In this document: one piece after another, positions 32,288 through 44,078 of the stretch
Layout of the letters: the number at the start of each line of letters is the position of its first letter
How positions within the stretch are numbered: the stretch's first letter is position 1
From: Laccaria trichodermophora
Taxonomy: Eukaryota; Basidiomycota; Agaricomycetes; Agaricales; Hydnangiaceae
DNA: 64,000 nucleotides
Reading direction: 5' to 3'
NCBI GenBank assembly: GCA_018417955.1
Contig: JACTVC010000011.1
Coordinates: 742,262-806,261 of the forward strand
Notes under the pieces: model-generated
Database searches by the model: none
Seen by the model: only the letters and a program-made list of their open reading frames with translations
Told to the model about the DNA's origin: nothing
Program-made: the position numbers and the translations under genes

Positions 32288-34495
32288 ATGACTCGAACCC
32301 GCGAACGATCTCCTTCCCCCAGTCCTGACGACTCGAAAAACCTTATCAAAAGACTAAAAACATCACATACACCGTCCACCAACGGCCATAGGACACCACT
32401 TCATCCATCTTCTCATGATGAGACGAGTGAACCCTCGCAATTTGCGAATGGAGTCTTTGATCACAATAATATCTCAAATTTACACTCAACCTACACCACT
32501 AATACGCCTTTCAAGTACAGCATCGTCGAAAAACTGTTCCAGGATGAGCTTCTAACCGGGGTGAAGGATGAATGTGTCGCTGAATTGAGTTTTACGGAAA
32601 AGGAGACGGATATCTACAAGGTACCGTCCTGTTTGTGCCTTTCACACATCGATTTGCGAGGACTGAAAAAAGAACAAAATTTAGGTGAACCAAACGGGAG
32701 ACCTTGCTTCTCTAAACTACCTCACTCCCGAACAAATATCACGGCTGCCCAGCCTCCTTGCCCTCCGCGATGCCCTCTACTCTTCCAAATTCCGCGACTT
32801 CCTTCGTTCTGTCACAGGGTGCGGGCCACTCTCTGGTAAGAAACAAGACATGTCCGTGAACTCTTACACTCGCGGCTGCCATCTCCTCAACCACGACGAC
32901 GTAATCGGCACGCGACGTGTCTCTTATATCCTCTACATGCCTCTTCCACGATACCAGTTATGGCAGAAGGACTGGGGAGGCGCGCTGGAGCTGTATCCCA
33001 CCAAAATAGGCGAAGATGGGCAGCCAGAGCCGGAATCGATACCCCTTAAGAGCATTCCCCCGAGTTGGAACCAGTTTATCTTTTTTGAGGTTCAGCCAGG
33101 GAAAAGCTTTCATTCCGTGGAAGAGGTGGTGGTCGGGGGTGAGGGCGAGGATGGGAGAGAGCGGTTGAGCATTAGTGGGTGGTTCCATGCTGCTCAGGAA
33201 GAGGAGGAGGGATACGTCCCAGAGGCGCCTGCGGAAACGAAGAGCTCACGCGAGCAGCTGGTGAGCACCGCGTTATTTTTTTGGCAAGTATATCATTTTA
33301 CGCATAGCTAGACCTCTACGTCCACATTATTCAACACCTTCCCGAGTATCGACGCCGACACTCTGCCCGACACCAACACCCTCTCTGAAGCACACACTTC
33401 TTTCCTTTCTGAATTCATCAACCCCGTCTACCTCCAACCCCGAACAATGAAAGCCCTCGGCGAACGGTTCATCGAAGAATCATCCCTGGAACTGCACTCC
33501 TTCCTCTCCAACGCCCTCTCCGAATCACTGGACCACCGCCTCCGCGAACGAGACGCCAAAGACGGTCTCGGGCCCTCCCGCAGCCCACTCGTCCCACCAC
33601 ACACAGCCGGGACAGACGGGGCATGGACCATCCGCGGGCCACCCCACAAATGGCGATACTGCGTCCTGCAGCCGCGAGACGAAGCCGCACCAAGAAACGT
33701 CGTCTTTCCGCGCGCGGCGACCGTGTCCCCCGACGAGCTTTTGCGCAGTTTGCAGGACGAGCTGTTCCCGAGCCCGGCGTTCCGCGCGTGGTTGGCTATT
33801 GTGCTGAAGTTGATGCCGTTGAGGTATTCTGTGGAAGCGAGGAGGTTTAGGCCAGGCTTGGATTATACGCTTGCGACGAGCGAGGAGAGAGAGGCGAGGT
33901 TGGATGTTGTGCTTGGACTTACGCCTAGTGTCGTTGATGGGGAAGGGAGCGAGCGAACACCTGTTGCAAGGGGGTGGCAGGATGCGAAGTGGGGTGGTTG
34001 GGAGGTATGTTTTATTTCATTCATTCTGATGTTGTGGTGCAAAGCCTAAATAATTCTTTGCAGTGTTATATGGCTCCTCATAATGAGGAAGACGATCCTG
34101 CAGTGTACCGATCGGGCGTACAGAAAAAGCCTAAAATGAACGTGGAACCCACACCCGAAGCTTCCTCGTCGACGTCTTTCTCTGTCCGCAAACCCGACTC
34201 AGACCACGATATGAACGGTTACGAAAATGGACACGATAACGGACACGACGAAAGCGAGGCGGGTGAGAGCAGCGAGGAAGTGGTGAACACCAGTGAGGAA
34301 GAGGAGGAAGAAGATGGCACTCTGTTAACCGTCCAACCTGGGTTTAACCGCCTCCTCCTCGTGCTGCGCGACGAACGCGTGATGCGGTTCGTGAAATACG
34401 TGTCGGCTGCCGCACCTGGCTCGCGGTGGGATGTTTGTGGGGAATATGAGGTTGGTATGATACAGGAGGAAGAAGGGGTAGGGGATGATGACTAG
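32288..34495 (+). CDS. OFD1: Ofd1/Tpa1-type prolyl 3,4-dihydroxylase
   Basis: Four exons: 32288-32620, 32685-33260, 33312-34004 and 34064-34495, 677 residues. After a polar N-terminus with a basic KRLK patch, the catalytic 2OG-Fe(II) oxygenase domain (about residues 70-290) shows CHLLNHDDV (the HxD pair), RRVSYILYMP, W-GGALELYP, and FFEVQPGKSFHSVEEV with distal His and an Arg-containing LSISGWFHA. The second, non-catalytic domain (Ofd1_CTDD) follows: FINPVYLQPRTMKAL, then KWRYCVLQP, RAWLAIVLKL, and a C-terminal RLLLVLRDERVMRFVKYVSA. Homologues dihydroxylate a proline of ribosomal protein uS12 and, in fission yeast, control sterol-factor turnover with oxygen. A Glu-rich insert sits before the last strands. 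Start chosen as the first ATG in frame. Confidence 0.9.
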
Positions 34496-35253
34496 GAAGG
34501 GCGTAGGTGTTCTGATACTTATACTCACTTACTTACTCTCGACGATGCTTGTGCAAATTAGGTTTTTACAAAATGAGTTCTTTGGAAACTAAATGTCATT
34601 TCGAGACCGTTGGTTATTCTTGGGTACAGAAGAGCGGTAAACACATGCAACATCGCTTCGAGGAGTATGCATGTAGGTTCTAGACTACAGTAAAGCCTGT
34701 ATAGGTTTATCTCTGTGATGTACAACACGGGTGGTGAAGCTAGCCTTGCCCCCGCAAAGTCCGGATACGTAGATATGCCTTATTCACCACGATATCAACG
34801 AACCAAGTATGTACTCGGCTATCCAAGTTGCTGATTGTTATCAGATAACGGCTTCCATGATACAACCAAGTGCGCCACCTGCATTCATAAAGTGCAAGCC
34901 AAGTGCAATCGCAACATCGATCAGATAAAATGTTACTGCATGTAAGAGGAGTACACTTGGATACACAAGTCAAAAAAAAAAAAGATGAGGGGGTAGCGCG
35001 CCCGGATTGAAGGTGCTCGTTGAAAAGGGAGGGAGTGAGGGTTGTATGTGCATGACTCGGTGGATGACGGGTACAGATTTAAAATGGCTGGGCTGGGTTG
35101 ACTTGGATGATCAACGGGTGCAATGCGACTGGTGGGGTGATGCAAGTAAATAAATCGTGGGTAGTAAAACATGCAAACGAAACGGATTTGGAAGGGAGGG
35201 GCAAGCGGCACACAAATGTGAGGTGAGATGGACCTCAATAAGCAGAGTAGGTT
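34496..35253. other. Intergenic, convergent 3' ends
   Basis: Lies between the ends of the Ofd1 gene and the membrane-protein gene. Contains an A-run at 34972-34984; no coding frame or RNA gene is supportable. Confidence 0.6.
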
Positions 35254-36319
35254 TCACGCCTTCCCCCGCTCTACATCTTCTCCATCGTAAGCCGGCAACA
35301 AGCCCTCATCCGGCTTAATATCCAAGCGTATCGTCCCCGTGAGGGTATCCGCGCTGCTTGACCTAGACTGGCGTCTGTGATGGTGGTGATGCGAGTGGGA
35401 GTGGTGGTGGTGATGATGATGTCTCGGCCTCTCGCTCCCCTGCCCGTCCTCCGGCTGCTGTTGGACCCACGCCTCCATTGCCTGCATCTGCATCTCTTTA
35501 GGGAGGGAGTTGAGCGGGACAGGCGCGTAGACGACTTCTGAGGAAGGTTCTTGTGTTTCTTGGCGTTGTGGGAGGAGGAAGATGCGTTGAGTTGTGCTTG
35601 CCGGTAGTGATCCGGCGGAACAACTTATGCTGCGGGAAGAGGTTCTGGCGTGGTGATGACGCATGAGGTGGGAGTAGAAATTTGATACTGCTAGTAAGAA
35701 GTGCAGCTGGAAAAGAGTTAGTGGAAGAAAAAGGTAAGAGGGTTGTGTGGCGTACTCGGATGACCATGACGATGAACAAAACAGCAAGAGCGGCAAGGAC
35801 GGCGCGTTCTAGCCACCGTTCACAATTTTCGAGGGTGAGCCCCATCTCAAGCATATCGCGCATGAGCTCGGGGTGGTGCGAGAATTCCTCGCAGACGCCG
35901 GCACGTGCTGTGCTGTTGAAGGCACCATACGTCGCTAGCGCAGCGGAGAAGGCGCAAAAGGAAAAGTCTGCGATGGAATAGTCGCGATAGAACCGGACAT
36001 ATGACGGTATACTCTGCAAATGATGGGGTTTCGTTAATTACTGTGGTAAAAGAAGGAAAGAAGGGGAAGGAACCTTGACGATTCCCAGCAGCCCAACGAT
36101 GCACACTGTTGCTGCGGAGGTGAAGTAGATGAAGAGGAGTGCCCATAGGATCTTGACACCGTCTAATCGCCAATTACCGCCTGAGGACTCCCACTCGGAC
36201 TCTGGCTCCCATTTGAGCGACCGCCATGCGACGAGAACGTGGATGGTTATCGCGAGGTTGGTGACCGCGCCAAAGGAGGTTATGGCGAGCGACGCAGACC
36301 TGTTGTACCGACGCCACAT
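35254..36319 (-). CDS. Four-helix membrane protein with a histidine-rich tail, unknown function
   Basis: Three exons on the minus strand: 36319-36074, 36013-35756 and 35706-35254, 318 residues. Helices are visible at about residues 8-32 (ASLAITSFGAVTNLAIT), 58-80 (ILWALLFIYFTSAATVCIV), 95-115 (IADFSFCAFSAALATYG) and 147-168 (AVLAALAVLFIVMVI). The extracytoplasmic loop before the last helix has two Cys (VCEEF, ENCERW) that may form a disulfide. The C-terminal 130 residues are soluble and include a run rich in His (HHHHHHHSHSHHHHHRR) next to an Arg/Ser-rich part. Similar four-helix proteins are common in basidiomycetes without known role. The His cluster might bind metal; this is only inference. 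It is divergent from COA3 with about 730 bp between starts. Confidence 0.75.
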
Positions 36320-37047
36320 GGTGGTAATGGAAGGAGAGGGAGAGAGGGAGGAGGAAGAAAGGGAGAAAAGGGAGGAAGAGGGGAGGGAGACGGGTAAGAC
36401 ACGAGACGAGCGGAAAAAGAGGAGGATGACATACCTCGCTGGGTTAAATCGTATCATATCCGTGATGACTGAGTAGAAAGGAAAAAAAAGGATTTGTAAA
36501 GAGTGGACGGCTAAATGGTAAAGTGCGGACAAGGGCGGACAATAAAACGAGTCTCGATGTAAGTCTCAACGAGAATGTGTCAGCGATCATTAGAAACCAA
36601 TCCCACGATCAGCTTTATGCCGCTTTCCCTCCACTACTTAAGCCGACTTTGCCGTGGCGCTCGCCAAGCCACAATCTCCTCGACTATTTTTGAAACTCCC
36701 AGCGCTGTAGGAACGTGTACAGACATACACGATGCACACAAGATTGGAATTATTGTTCATGGTACATGATGCACCGACTCGGACGCAACTCGGACGGTGA
36801 TCCGAATGCATGCACGACTGAAATCGAATGTTTTTATCAAGGAAATATAAAGATCTCCTCATGATCCTCGTATCTTGCCATATCATACCATTACATTCAT
36901 GACGTAGTTGATGCTGTTGACGGGATGTCGACATGATCAACGTTGAACGATTTCGTTCCACTCGAGCATCCCTGAACTTTCCCACCGCGTGACCTCCTTT
37001 CGCCTCCGTCATCCATCCATCCATTCTTCCATTCACCAACCCGAAAG
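36320..37047. promoter_or_regulatory. Divergent intergenic promoter region
   Basis: Separates the starts of the membrane-protein gene (minus) and COA3 (plus). It has a purine-rich block at 36325-36425 and an 'atccatccatccattcttcc' tract just before the COA3 start. Small frames here have no recognisable content. Confidence 0.4.
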
Positions 37048-37640
37048 ATGTCACAATACGTCGACAGACGCGCAGCCGCAAAATCATACCGCCCAACAGC
37101 CGGTGTACGTCTCCCTCATTCGCCACTTCACAACGTCACCATATCTATCTAACATCTTTTTTTTTTCAGTCAATGTCCCCAGGCCTCAAACGCGCACGAG
37201 CACCCTACCGCGTCAAAAACGCCCTCCTAGGCCTCACTCTCGGCGCATTCGCAGTCGGCATATGGGCCTATTCAATAAGCGCAGTGAAGCAGGACGTGTT
37301 TGATGATATCGACGATGAAGCTAGGGCTCTGAGAGAAGGTGGTGTGGGTGCTAATAAAACGGGTGCTGCTGCTGGTACGACGGGGTCGACGACTGTCGGG
37401 TTGGCTTCAGCTTCAACGACAACAACAATGACGCAGGGGTTAGTGGAGGATAGGACGAAGGACATTGTCAAATTGGGGGGTGATGCTGTTGTGGTGGAGA
37501 GGAAGGAATCAACGAGAGGCTTGTTACAGCTCCTAGACCAACGATTCCCGTGGCTTCTCGATCCGCAACGCAAGACCATTGTATGGGGCGCTCCGCCTGT
37601 GGATAACGTCGGGAAGATGAGCGACACCTCCTCCTCCTCC

Positions 37641-37677
<37 letters not shown>

Positions 37678-37679
37678 AG
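37048..37679 (+). CDS. COA3: Cytochrome c oxidase assembly factor 3, mitochondrial
   Basis: Two exons, 37048-37104 and 37170-37679, 188 residues. MSQYVDRRAAAKSYRPTAG is followed by the family signature MSPGLKRARAPYRVKNALLG, a single transmembrane helix (LGLTLGAFAVGIWAYSISAV) and VKQDVFDDIDDEAR. Coa3/Cox25 sits in the inner mitochondrial membrane and works with Cox14 and Mss51 in Cox1 translation control and assembly. The conserved part ends near residue 65; the rest is a low-complexity extension with Thr/Ala-rich stretches, ending in about 17 serines encoded by TCC/TCA triplets (37629-37676). The extension is unusual, since most members stop soon after the helix. Confidence 0.88.
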
Positions 37680-37813
37680 CACAATGTATGAATCACATCT
37701 AGGCCTAATTCTAATCATCTCAACTCAGTGCAAACTACAATGGGTATTTAAAATTGCTCGTCCTGGGTATATACCATGTACACCTTTAAACCATCTCCAC
37801 CAATACAGCAAGC

Positions 37814-39689
37814 CTAGCCAAGCCCCCAAATCCCCGCCTTTCTAACACCCTCCACAAGCGCATCCACATTCCCAAGCATGGTACCTAACAACTCTTTCTT
37901 CTCTTCCGTCGTCCTCCTCTCATCCCTATCTTTCCTCGGTGGTACGGGTACGGGTGCCGGAGCCGCTTCCGCTCCTGATCCTGATCTATTCTTCCCCCGG
38001 CTTTCCCCATCCCACTTGCCCTTCTCCAACCCACCCTCAGCTAACGAGGCAAGCTTCGACAAGCTCCTCGAGCCTACAATGTCCCCACTCCTCGAGCCAA
38101 CCATCCCCTGACTCCCAACCAACCCACCAACACTCTTACTCTTCAGCGTATGCGTATACCTCATCCCTCCCCCACCCGACGACACCTGTCCCTGCGGTTT
38201 CTTCGGACTGAGCGGAACATAATCCACCTCCTTCTTCAACATCATCATCGACCGCGGCTGGAGTGGCTGTAAAGGGAATCGTTGCACAGGAGGAAGTGGT
38301 GGAGGCGGCGACTTGGGCGGGGTACGTGGATTTGCGGCTGTGGTTATGGGTTTCGCCTCGGTTGAAGGTGTGCTCTGCGATTGTGATTGTTTCACGGGAG
38401 AGAGGGACGGTCTTCCCCTCGTACCCTTTTCAGGAGACGAAGACACGGACGAAGCGTTCGTAGACGAAGAAGCGTTGGATGAGGTTGAGGAGAACGACTT
38501 CATCGAGCTATCTGATGTCGAGCGCGAGGAAGAGGCAGAGGACGAGAAGGAATACGTGGAGGAACCGTAGCGCGACGTTGGTCTATGGGGTGTGGCTGAT
38601 AGGTATGGTTTGGGTGGACGAATGGGTGTTGCTGGGGCGGTGGGTGGGAGAGTTGGCGTTGAGGGGGTTGGTGTGGTGCTTGAAGATGATGGAGATGAGT
38701 CGGGTTCTGGGACGGGTGTCTCGTCGAGAAGGTAAAAGTACAGGAACTCAAGGCATTTCATCCTTTTAACTTCATAAGCGTTAAATTGATGACAAGCAAA
38801 AGCAGACTTACCGGACTTCACGAGGTGTCCCAGCCCGTTTCAGGATCTTGACGACAGCCTGTGGGCCGGCGGCACCTTCGAATGCTCGAAGCGCGGTTGA
38901 AGAGTCGACTAGAACGCACAGGAGGGTGTCTAGAACGGCGGATGTCAGAGGTGGAGGTGGGGGCGATGTAGACTTGTCGTTGACTGCATCAGAAGAAGCT
39001 GATGGAGGTGGTGTTGGATAATGGCGAGATGCGAGGAGGAGATCTAGCAGAATCTGTTGATGCCACCATAAATAAGTATGCCAACACCGAACGAAGACAG
39101 AGAGACTACCTCTTGTCCGTATTTCCGACCTAGGAACTCTTTACTCGCAGGATGATTGAGCACGACGCCTTGTATCAAAGACAAAGACAGTGACAGCTGA
39201 GAAGCTATTATAGCAGCTTCAGCTTCCTGGATATCTGTTCAGTGTATCGTATAACGTCCCAGTCTCACATCAAACACGAATGAACTAACCATCCATAGTC
39301 CCATTGTTAGTCAACACGTCCAATCGTGCAGTGGCCAGTCCGATCCATGCAAGAAGCCGCAAAGGTACTAACATCCCAAAATTCATATAAAGAAACGCAG
39401 AGAGGAAGGTAAAGGACACACCGTTACACTCAAACGTATACTGCAGCGCAAAGAAAGCGTCCTTCTCATCTGGATTATCACATTCGATACACGCCATGGC
39501 AATATTACGCTCTAAAGCCTGTAAAGCCCTAGATTTCGCGCCAGCCGACGAACGAGGCGAAGAAAGCTGTCCATATGTGTGTCAACCTCGTGTTCTGCTC
39601 AAGTCCTCCTTCAACACGGGACAACGCACGTCGTCTAAAGCATCCTGGATGCTCAGCCTTTTCGCCATGAGCGTTGACTCGAAAGCCAT
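37814..39689 (-). CDS. CDC14: Cell division control protein 14, SIN component
   Basis: Minus strand, about six exons. Starts at MAFESTLMAKRLSIQDALDD (39689; a second ATG at 39668 is possible), then LSSPRSSAGAKSRALQALER, FFALQYTFECN, LRLLAWIGLATARLDVL, SLSLIQGVVLNHPASKEFLG, ILLDLLLASRHY, LTSAVLDTLLCVLVDSSTA and VVKILKRAGTPREVRMKCLE with FLYFYLLDE. This series matches the Sid1-associated Cdc14 family (septation initiation network), not the Cdc14 phosphatase. It acts with the Sid1 kinase at the spindle pole body to trigger septation. The last exon (38821-37814) adds some 300 residues, rich in Ser/Pro with KSKSVGGLVGSQ-like motifs, closing with MLGNVDALVEGVRKAGIWGL. The long disordered tail is typical of basidiomycete members. 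Confidence 0.87.
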
Positions 39690-39849
39690 AGTAGGCTCGG
39701 ATTTTGGTTCTAAAAGAGTGGTAGTAGCGGTGAGCTGCGTGAAAGGTGAGGCTGGGATGAGGCAAGGAGGTTTTGTTGTTGAAAGTTGTGGGTGTCTATT
39801 TACGGCAGGGGCAGGATTGCTTCCGTTCGTTGAATTTGCTTAACTTTTC

Positions 39850-42640
39850 GGGGGTGATCTCGTGATCCGCACTAAAGAAGCAAGGTTTTTTTTTTTTTCA
39901 AATTTTCTGTGTCGCGTCGTGTCGGCTCGCTCGCTTCACAAAAGTCAAGGACTGACAAGGAGAGATGGACATGGTGCGTTTCTTCTCAATCTGTCAAATT
40001 GCACCCTCGATGGGCTGACTCTCAACCGCGTTTTTGCCACAGAGCTCCACGACGTGGCTCCCTGTTACATGTAAGCACTCTCTGATGGCTTAAGCTTACT
40101 TGTTCTCTGAGCGCAGTACGGCCGACGACCATACAAGTTGGACCCACGACGGTTAACTTACCAACACATCATATTCAGGTATTACTATTCAACAATATCA
40201 CACTCAAATGAGCGATTTCAGATGCAACACCCGCCCCTCTTTGCACTGGAACAAATGAAGGGGTGCAATCTCCTCAATGCCGTCGCATATCCTTTAACCC
40301 CATACTTCTATGCAGGCGGCGCTGGTCTCGGTCGAGACCGCCCCCTCATTCTGAAACTGCACTCTCTTCATTCTAAAACGGCAACAACTTGAACTTACCA
40401 AAGTCGTCTCGGCCCATCCCTCCTGAACGTATACACATATTCAGATTAGCCCCTATGGTGGCGTCCCAGCCGCTTGCCATCGAGGTGATACGGTGGTTGG
40501 TGCCTACTTGCCTCTATCCCCATCTTGGCTGCACGTCTTATCCACCGATCCACATGACTAGACTTTCGGCAACACAGTAAAGAACGGTCGCAAGCTGGCC
40601 TAGCTTTCGACCTTCGCATTTCTCAAGCGACCGTCTTGGTCTATATGCCCTTACAGTCAATAACTGGCTGGCGCGAAGCCGCTCCTGAACGCCATTCAAA
40701 CACTCGATCCCAAAATCCTTACATCAAGGCACTGAAGCAATTTGAAGTAAAATCGCTGCTTCGACTCAAGGTACTGTCAACTCCGGGCGCCACGAAATTT
40801 GGGGAATAGGCATCTTTAGCTTTCCGACGGAAGCTTCGGTCAATAGTCTTTGTCACACTACTCTCCCCGTTCTAATAGGGCCCGCATGCTTGCTGAAGGG
40901 GAACTCGTAAACGAAATAATATCCGCCTTGAAAAGGTTGAAAAGGAGACGGCAAAAACATGAGGGCGGAACTCAGAAAATGAACTGGAGTCCTTCAAATG
41001 AAAACATCATTTCCGCCGCTCGCGTTAAAAGAGAAAATTCCTTTATTTACAGGTTGGTATATTGTTCAAAAATCGAACTCAAATAAGGTAGAACGAGGAG
41101 GGTAGGGTTAATGCAGAGCAAAAACAATATGGGGGCAAGAAGTCTGTGTATGAACAGGCAAAGTAAGGAAGCAAGATCAAGGATATTTGGCGACTCTTGT
41201 TCTACCATCCTGGAGCACCTCCAGGAGGACCAGCTTCCGCCTCTGCCGCCCTCTTCCAAGGGGGGGACGCATTTTCCTCCGCCCTCCTCCAAGGGGGAGA
41301 CAGATTGTCCTCCGCCCTCCTCCAGTCACGACCGTCAGTGCCTGCGCGTTTCAATTCAAGGACTGCATTGTCAAGGCCGTCGCGCCGCCAATCACTCCTG
41401 CGAGTCACCTGAAAGAGAATCAATCAACGGCCAAACGACTTGAGAGCAATATTCAACACGCACTTCGACTTCTCGGCTAACTTCGCTTCCACGGTTGTTC
41501 AACTGCTCGACAGGAATCTAGGGGGCGGTCAATTATGTCGTCTTCTGATCTGGGGAAAGATGGACGTACGGGTGAGGCATACACAGTAGTAAGGAGTGTG
41601 AGGGCAACGTATGTAACGAGACTTTGGAAAAGCATTGTGTAGAAGATGCAAGCGATGAAGAACGACTAGTGAGTGATCATAAGCGGGTGCGCACCTTATA
41701 TATATTGACGACGACAACAACATCAACTCCACCTCATCCGGGATTCGGCGTGCCTGGAAGCAAGAAGCATATGGGTCTTGGCTGTGTGGGTGGTGAGTAT
41801 CCCCTTTGGGTTCAGAAGAAGCTCAAAGTTACGGATGGAATTGGCGGGTGTAATGAACCCATGCGTAATTTTCCATATGTCGTCCACTCACTTTGCATTA
41901 TACGACACCGCTATCAGAAGCCCCGTGAGCCTCGTTTTCTCTCGTCCCTCGCGATCCGTTTGCAGCCCATTCGAGGAAAATTTGATCATCTGCAGGAGTT
42001 TCGCATGCCGACTGATAAACTGATGCGTACCACTACCAACGCCGGGTCTTTCAAATGCGTTAGGCCAGGATTTTTCCAGCCAGTCAACGTACGGCGTCAA
42101 AAAGACCGATTCCAGTATAGATTGACATCGCGAAGAATAGCGGAACTTGTTCTAGATCTTGACCCCATGGATGCTTTATTGTTAATTTTCGAGTAGGTGA
42201 ATTGGTGGAATTTTATTGCCCGAATTACGTAAAGAGTTGGTTGGGACAATTTGGGGGTGCAATTTCCAATTTTCTGATGACTTGAGCCGAAATTCATCCA
42301 AGGCGATGGCCTAGGCTTGGACGACTCGGACATTCTTCGATAGCGCGTTTTTGAATCTGTTGTAGGAGTTGGTCTTCTCTCTGGCGTCCACAGCCGTTAA
42401 TTTATCCATCCCGTCGTCGTCCAGGATAGGTTGGACATGATGGGATGAATGTAGGGCTGAACTCAAGCTGAACTGCTGTCACGTTTGAGGTCGAACACGC
42501 ATGGTCACAGACATCACGTGAACTAACCGGTCACCCCTGACTAAGACGTCCATCATCCAGCCGCGCTCATTCCCTCGTTCCGAGGATGAGGGCGCTTTTG
42601 AAGCACCCTAATTAACCCGAGAAAACAAACACGTTCTGGA
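39850..42640. other. Gene-poor interval
   Basis: No gene can be supported with confidence over 2.8 kb. A plus-strand frame at 41624-42196 (up to 190 residues) has uneven composition and no recognised motif. On the minus strand at 41202-41423 a short frame contains a threefold peptide repeat around WRRAEDNLSPP, WRRAEENASPP and WKRAAEAEAGPP, from a DNA repeat of 'ccgccctcctccaaggggga'. Either could be part of an intron-rich or lineage-specific gene, or decayed sequence. Confidence 0.4.
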
Positions 42641-42648
42641 GAGGAACG

Positions 42649-43941
42649 ATGGCCCCTATTAAGACGGTATGTTTTGAGTTTCAACTCTAGCACGGCGGAT
42701 TGGTCAACCAATTTTGACAAACTACTAGCAATGGTCTCGTCTCATACGTTTCGTAGCCGCAGAGACCTCGAGGGTGCATCTGGGCCAACCCGTAGACCCT
42801 AATATTGATGGTATGAGCTCCTTTATAGTGTACCTGTGACGCTGACGCCCATACTCGACGCAGTTGGACTCGCAGCTTACAACTCTGACCCTATCAAAGC
42901 GTACGAGATCGTGGGGTCGGCACTAGATCCTGCTGCGCAAGTTACCAACTCTGTCCTAACAGTCAAGACTCTTCTCGCACCGTTAGCGAACGAGGAGATC
43001 AAAATCGTCCGATGCTTGGGACTGAACTACTCTGACCATGCAGTGCGCACCCTTCACTTGGCGCTTAACAGCCTTGGACTGATAATTTCGGTAGGCAGAA
43101 GCTAATATGCCCAAGCCCGCGTATGCATGAGCCCTCGTCATTTGGCGTATCTCTGACAGCCAACTCAGCTTTCCAATTCTTTTCTACAAACCTGTAACAT
43201 CTCTTATAGGTCCCCTTGGAACGGTGATCATCCCTCATGTTGCTCAACCACCAGAAGAACACCTTCCAGATTACGAAGTTGAGCTCACCATTGTTATCGG
43301 CAAAGCAGCCAAGAACGTTTCAGAGGCTGACGCACTGGATTATGTCCTGGGATACACTGGAGCCAACGACGTACGAAGAGTCGTATTTGCAGCTAGACAT
43401 TGAACTCAACGCTGAAAATAATCAGGTCTCTTTTCGAAAGCATCAAATGGCAACATCACAATGGTGTTTTTCCAAAAGCTTTGGTTCCTACCTTTGACAG
43501 CGGTGTTATTCCCGTCTAATTATCGCCGCAATAGACAACACCAATCCTCTAGGGCCATGCATCGTCTCTACCAACCTCATCCCGGACCCACAAACTATTC
43601 TCCTCAAAACTTACGTCAACGGAAATATGATGCAAAACGGGACCACCGCGTTCGTCTGTTCGCCCAGTCTCTCGTTGAAGAATTTGACTAAGAGCCTCTT
43701 TTCATACAGAGAGCAAATCTTTAACGTCCGGCAAACAGTCTCATTCCTCTCACAAGGAACCACTCTTGAACCTGGGAGCATCATTATCACTGGCACACCC
43801 AAGGGAGTCGGGTTTGTCAGGAAGCCTCCGGTTTTTTTGAAACATGGGGACGAAATGGTTGTTTGGTTGGGAGGTGGGATTGGGTCGCTCTTCAACAACG
43901 TAGAGGAGGAGAAATCGGCTGCGGGCCAGCCGAAGTTGTAA
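42649..43941 (+). CDS. Fumarylacetoacetate-hydrolase-family enzyme
   Basis: Begins MAPIKT (42649-42666) and continues through about seven short exons to TAA 43939-43941. Readable blocks: WSRLIRFVAAETSRVHLGQP, VRCLGLNYSDHA, AEANMPKPAFPILFYKPVTS, DYEVELTIVIGKAAKNVSEA, GYTGANDVSFRKHQ, WCFSKSFG, LLKTYVNGNMMQNGTT and GSIIITGTPKGVGFV. The E-x-E in YEVEL and the Asp of GANDVS are the divalent-metal ligands of the FAH fold. Members hydrolyse, decarboxylate or isomerise acylpyruvates and related ring-cleavage products, so the exact reaction is open. Length (near 300 residues) fits the short isomerase/decarboxylase-type members rather than full fumarylacetoacetase. It is convergent with the SSADH gene, 138 bp apart. 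Confidence 0.85.
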
Positions 43942-44078
43942 GAGGGCCTCTCAGCTGGAGGCGTTGGTGAGCATAGATATCCAATGGAAAAGAACCATTA
44001 AGGGGGAAAGTGACGGACGTGGATTTTACATGTAATAAGTATCTAGCCAAAGATACAAGCAACCAATAAGCATACCGT

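Noticed and set aside
38479..38769. Plus-strand frames opposite the CDC14 tail
   Set aside because: Shadows of the Ser/Pro-rich last exon of the minus-strand gene.
41624..42196. 190-codon plus-strand frame
   Set aside because: Composition uneven, Thr run, no recognised domain; kept only as a note in the gene-poor interval.
43946..44078. Overlapping transcripts of the FAH-family and SSADH genes
   Set aside because: The 137-bp gap between stop codons may contain overlapping 3' ends, but nothing in the sequence proves it.
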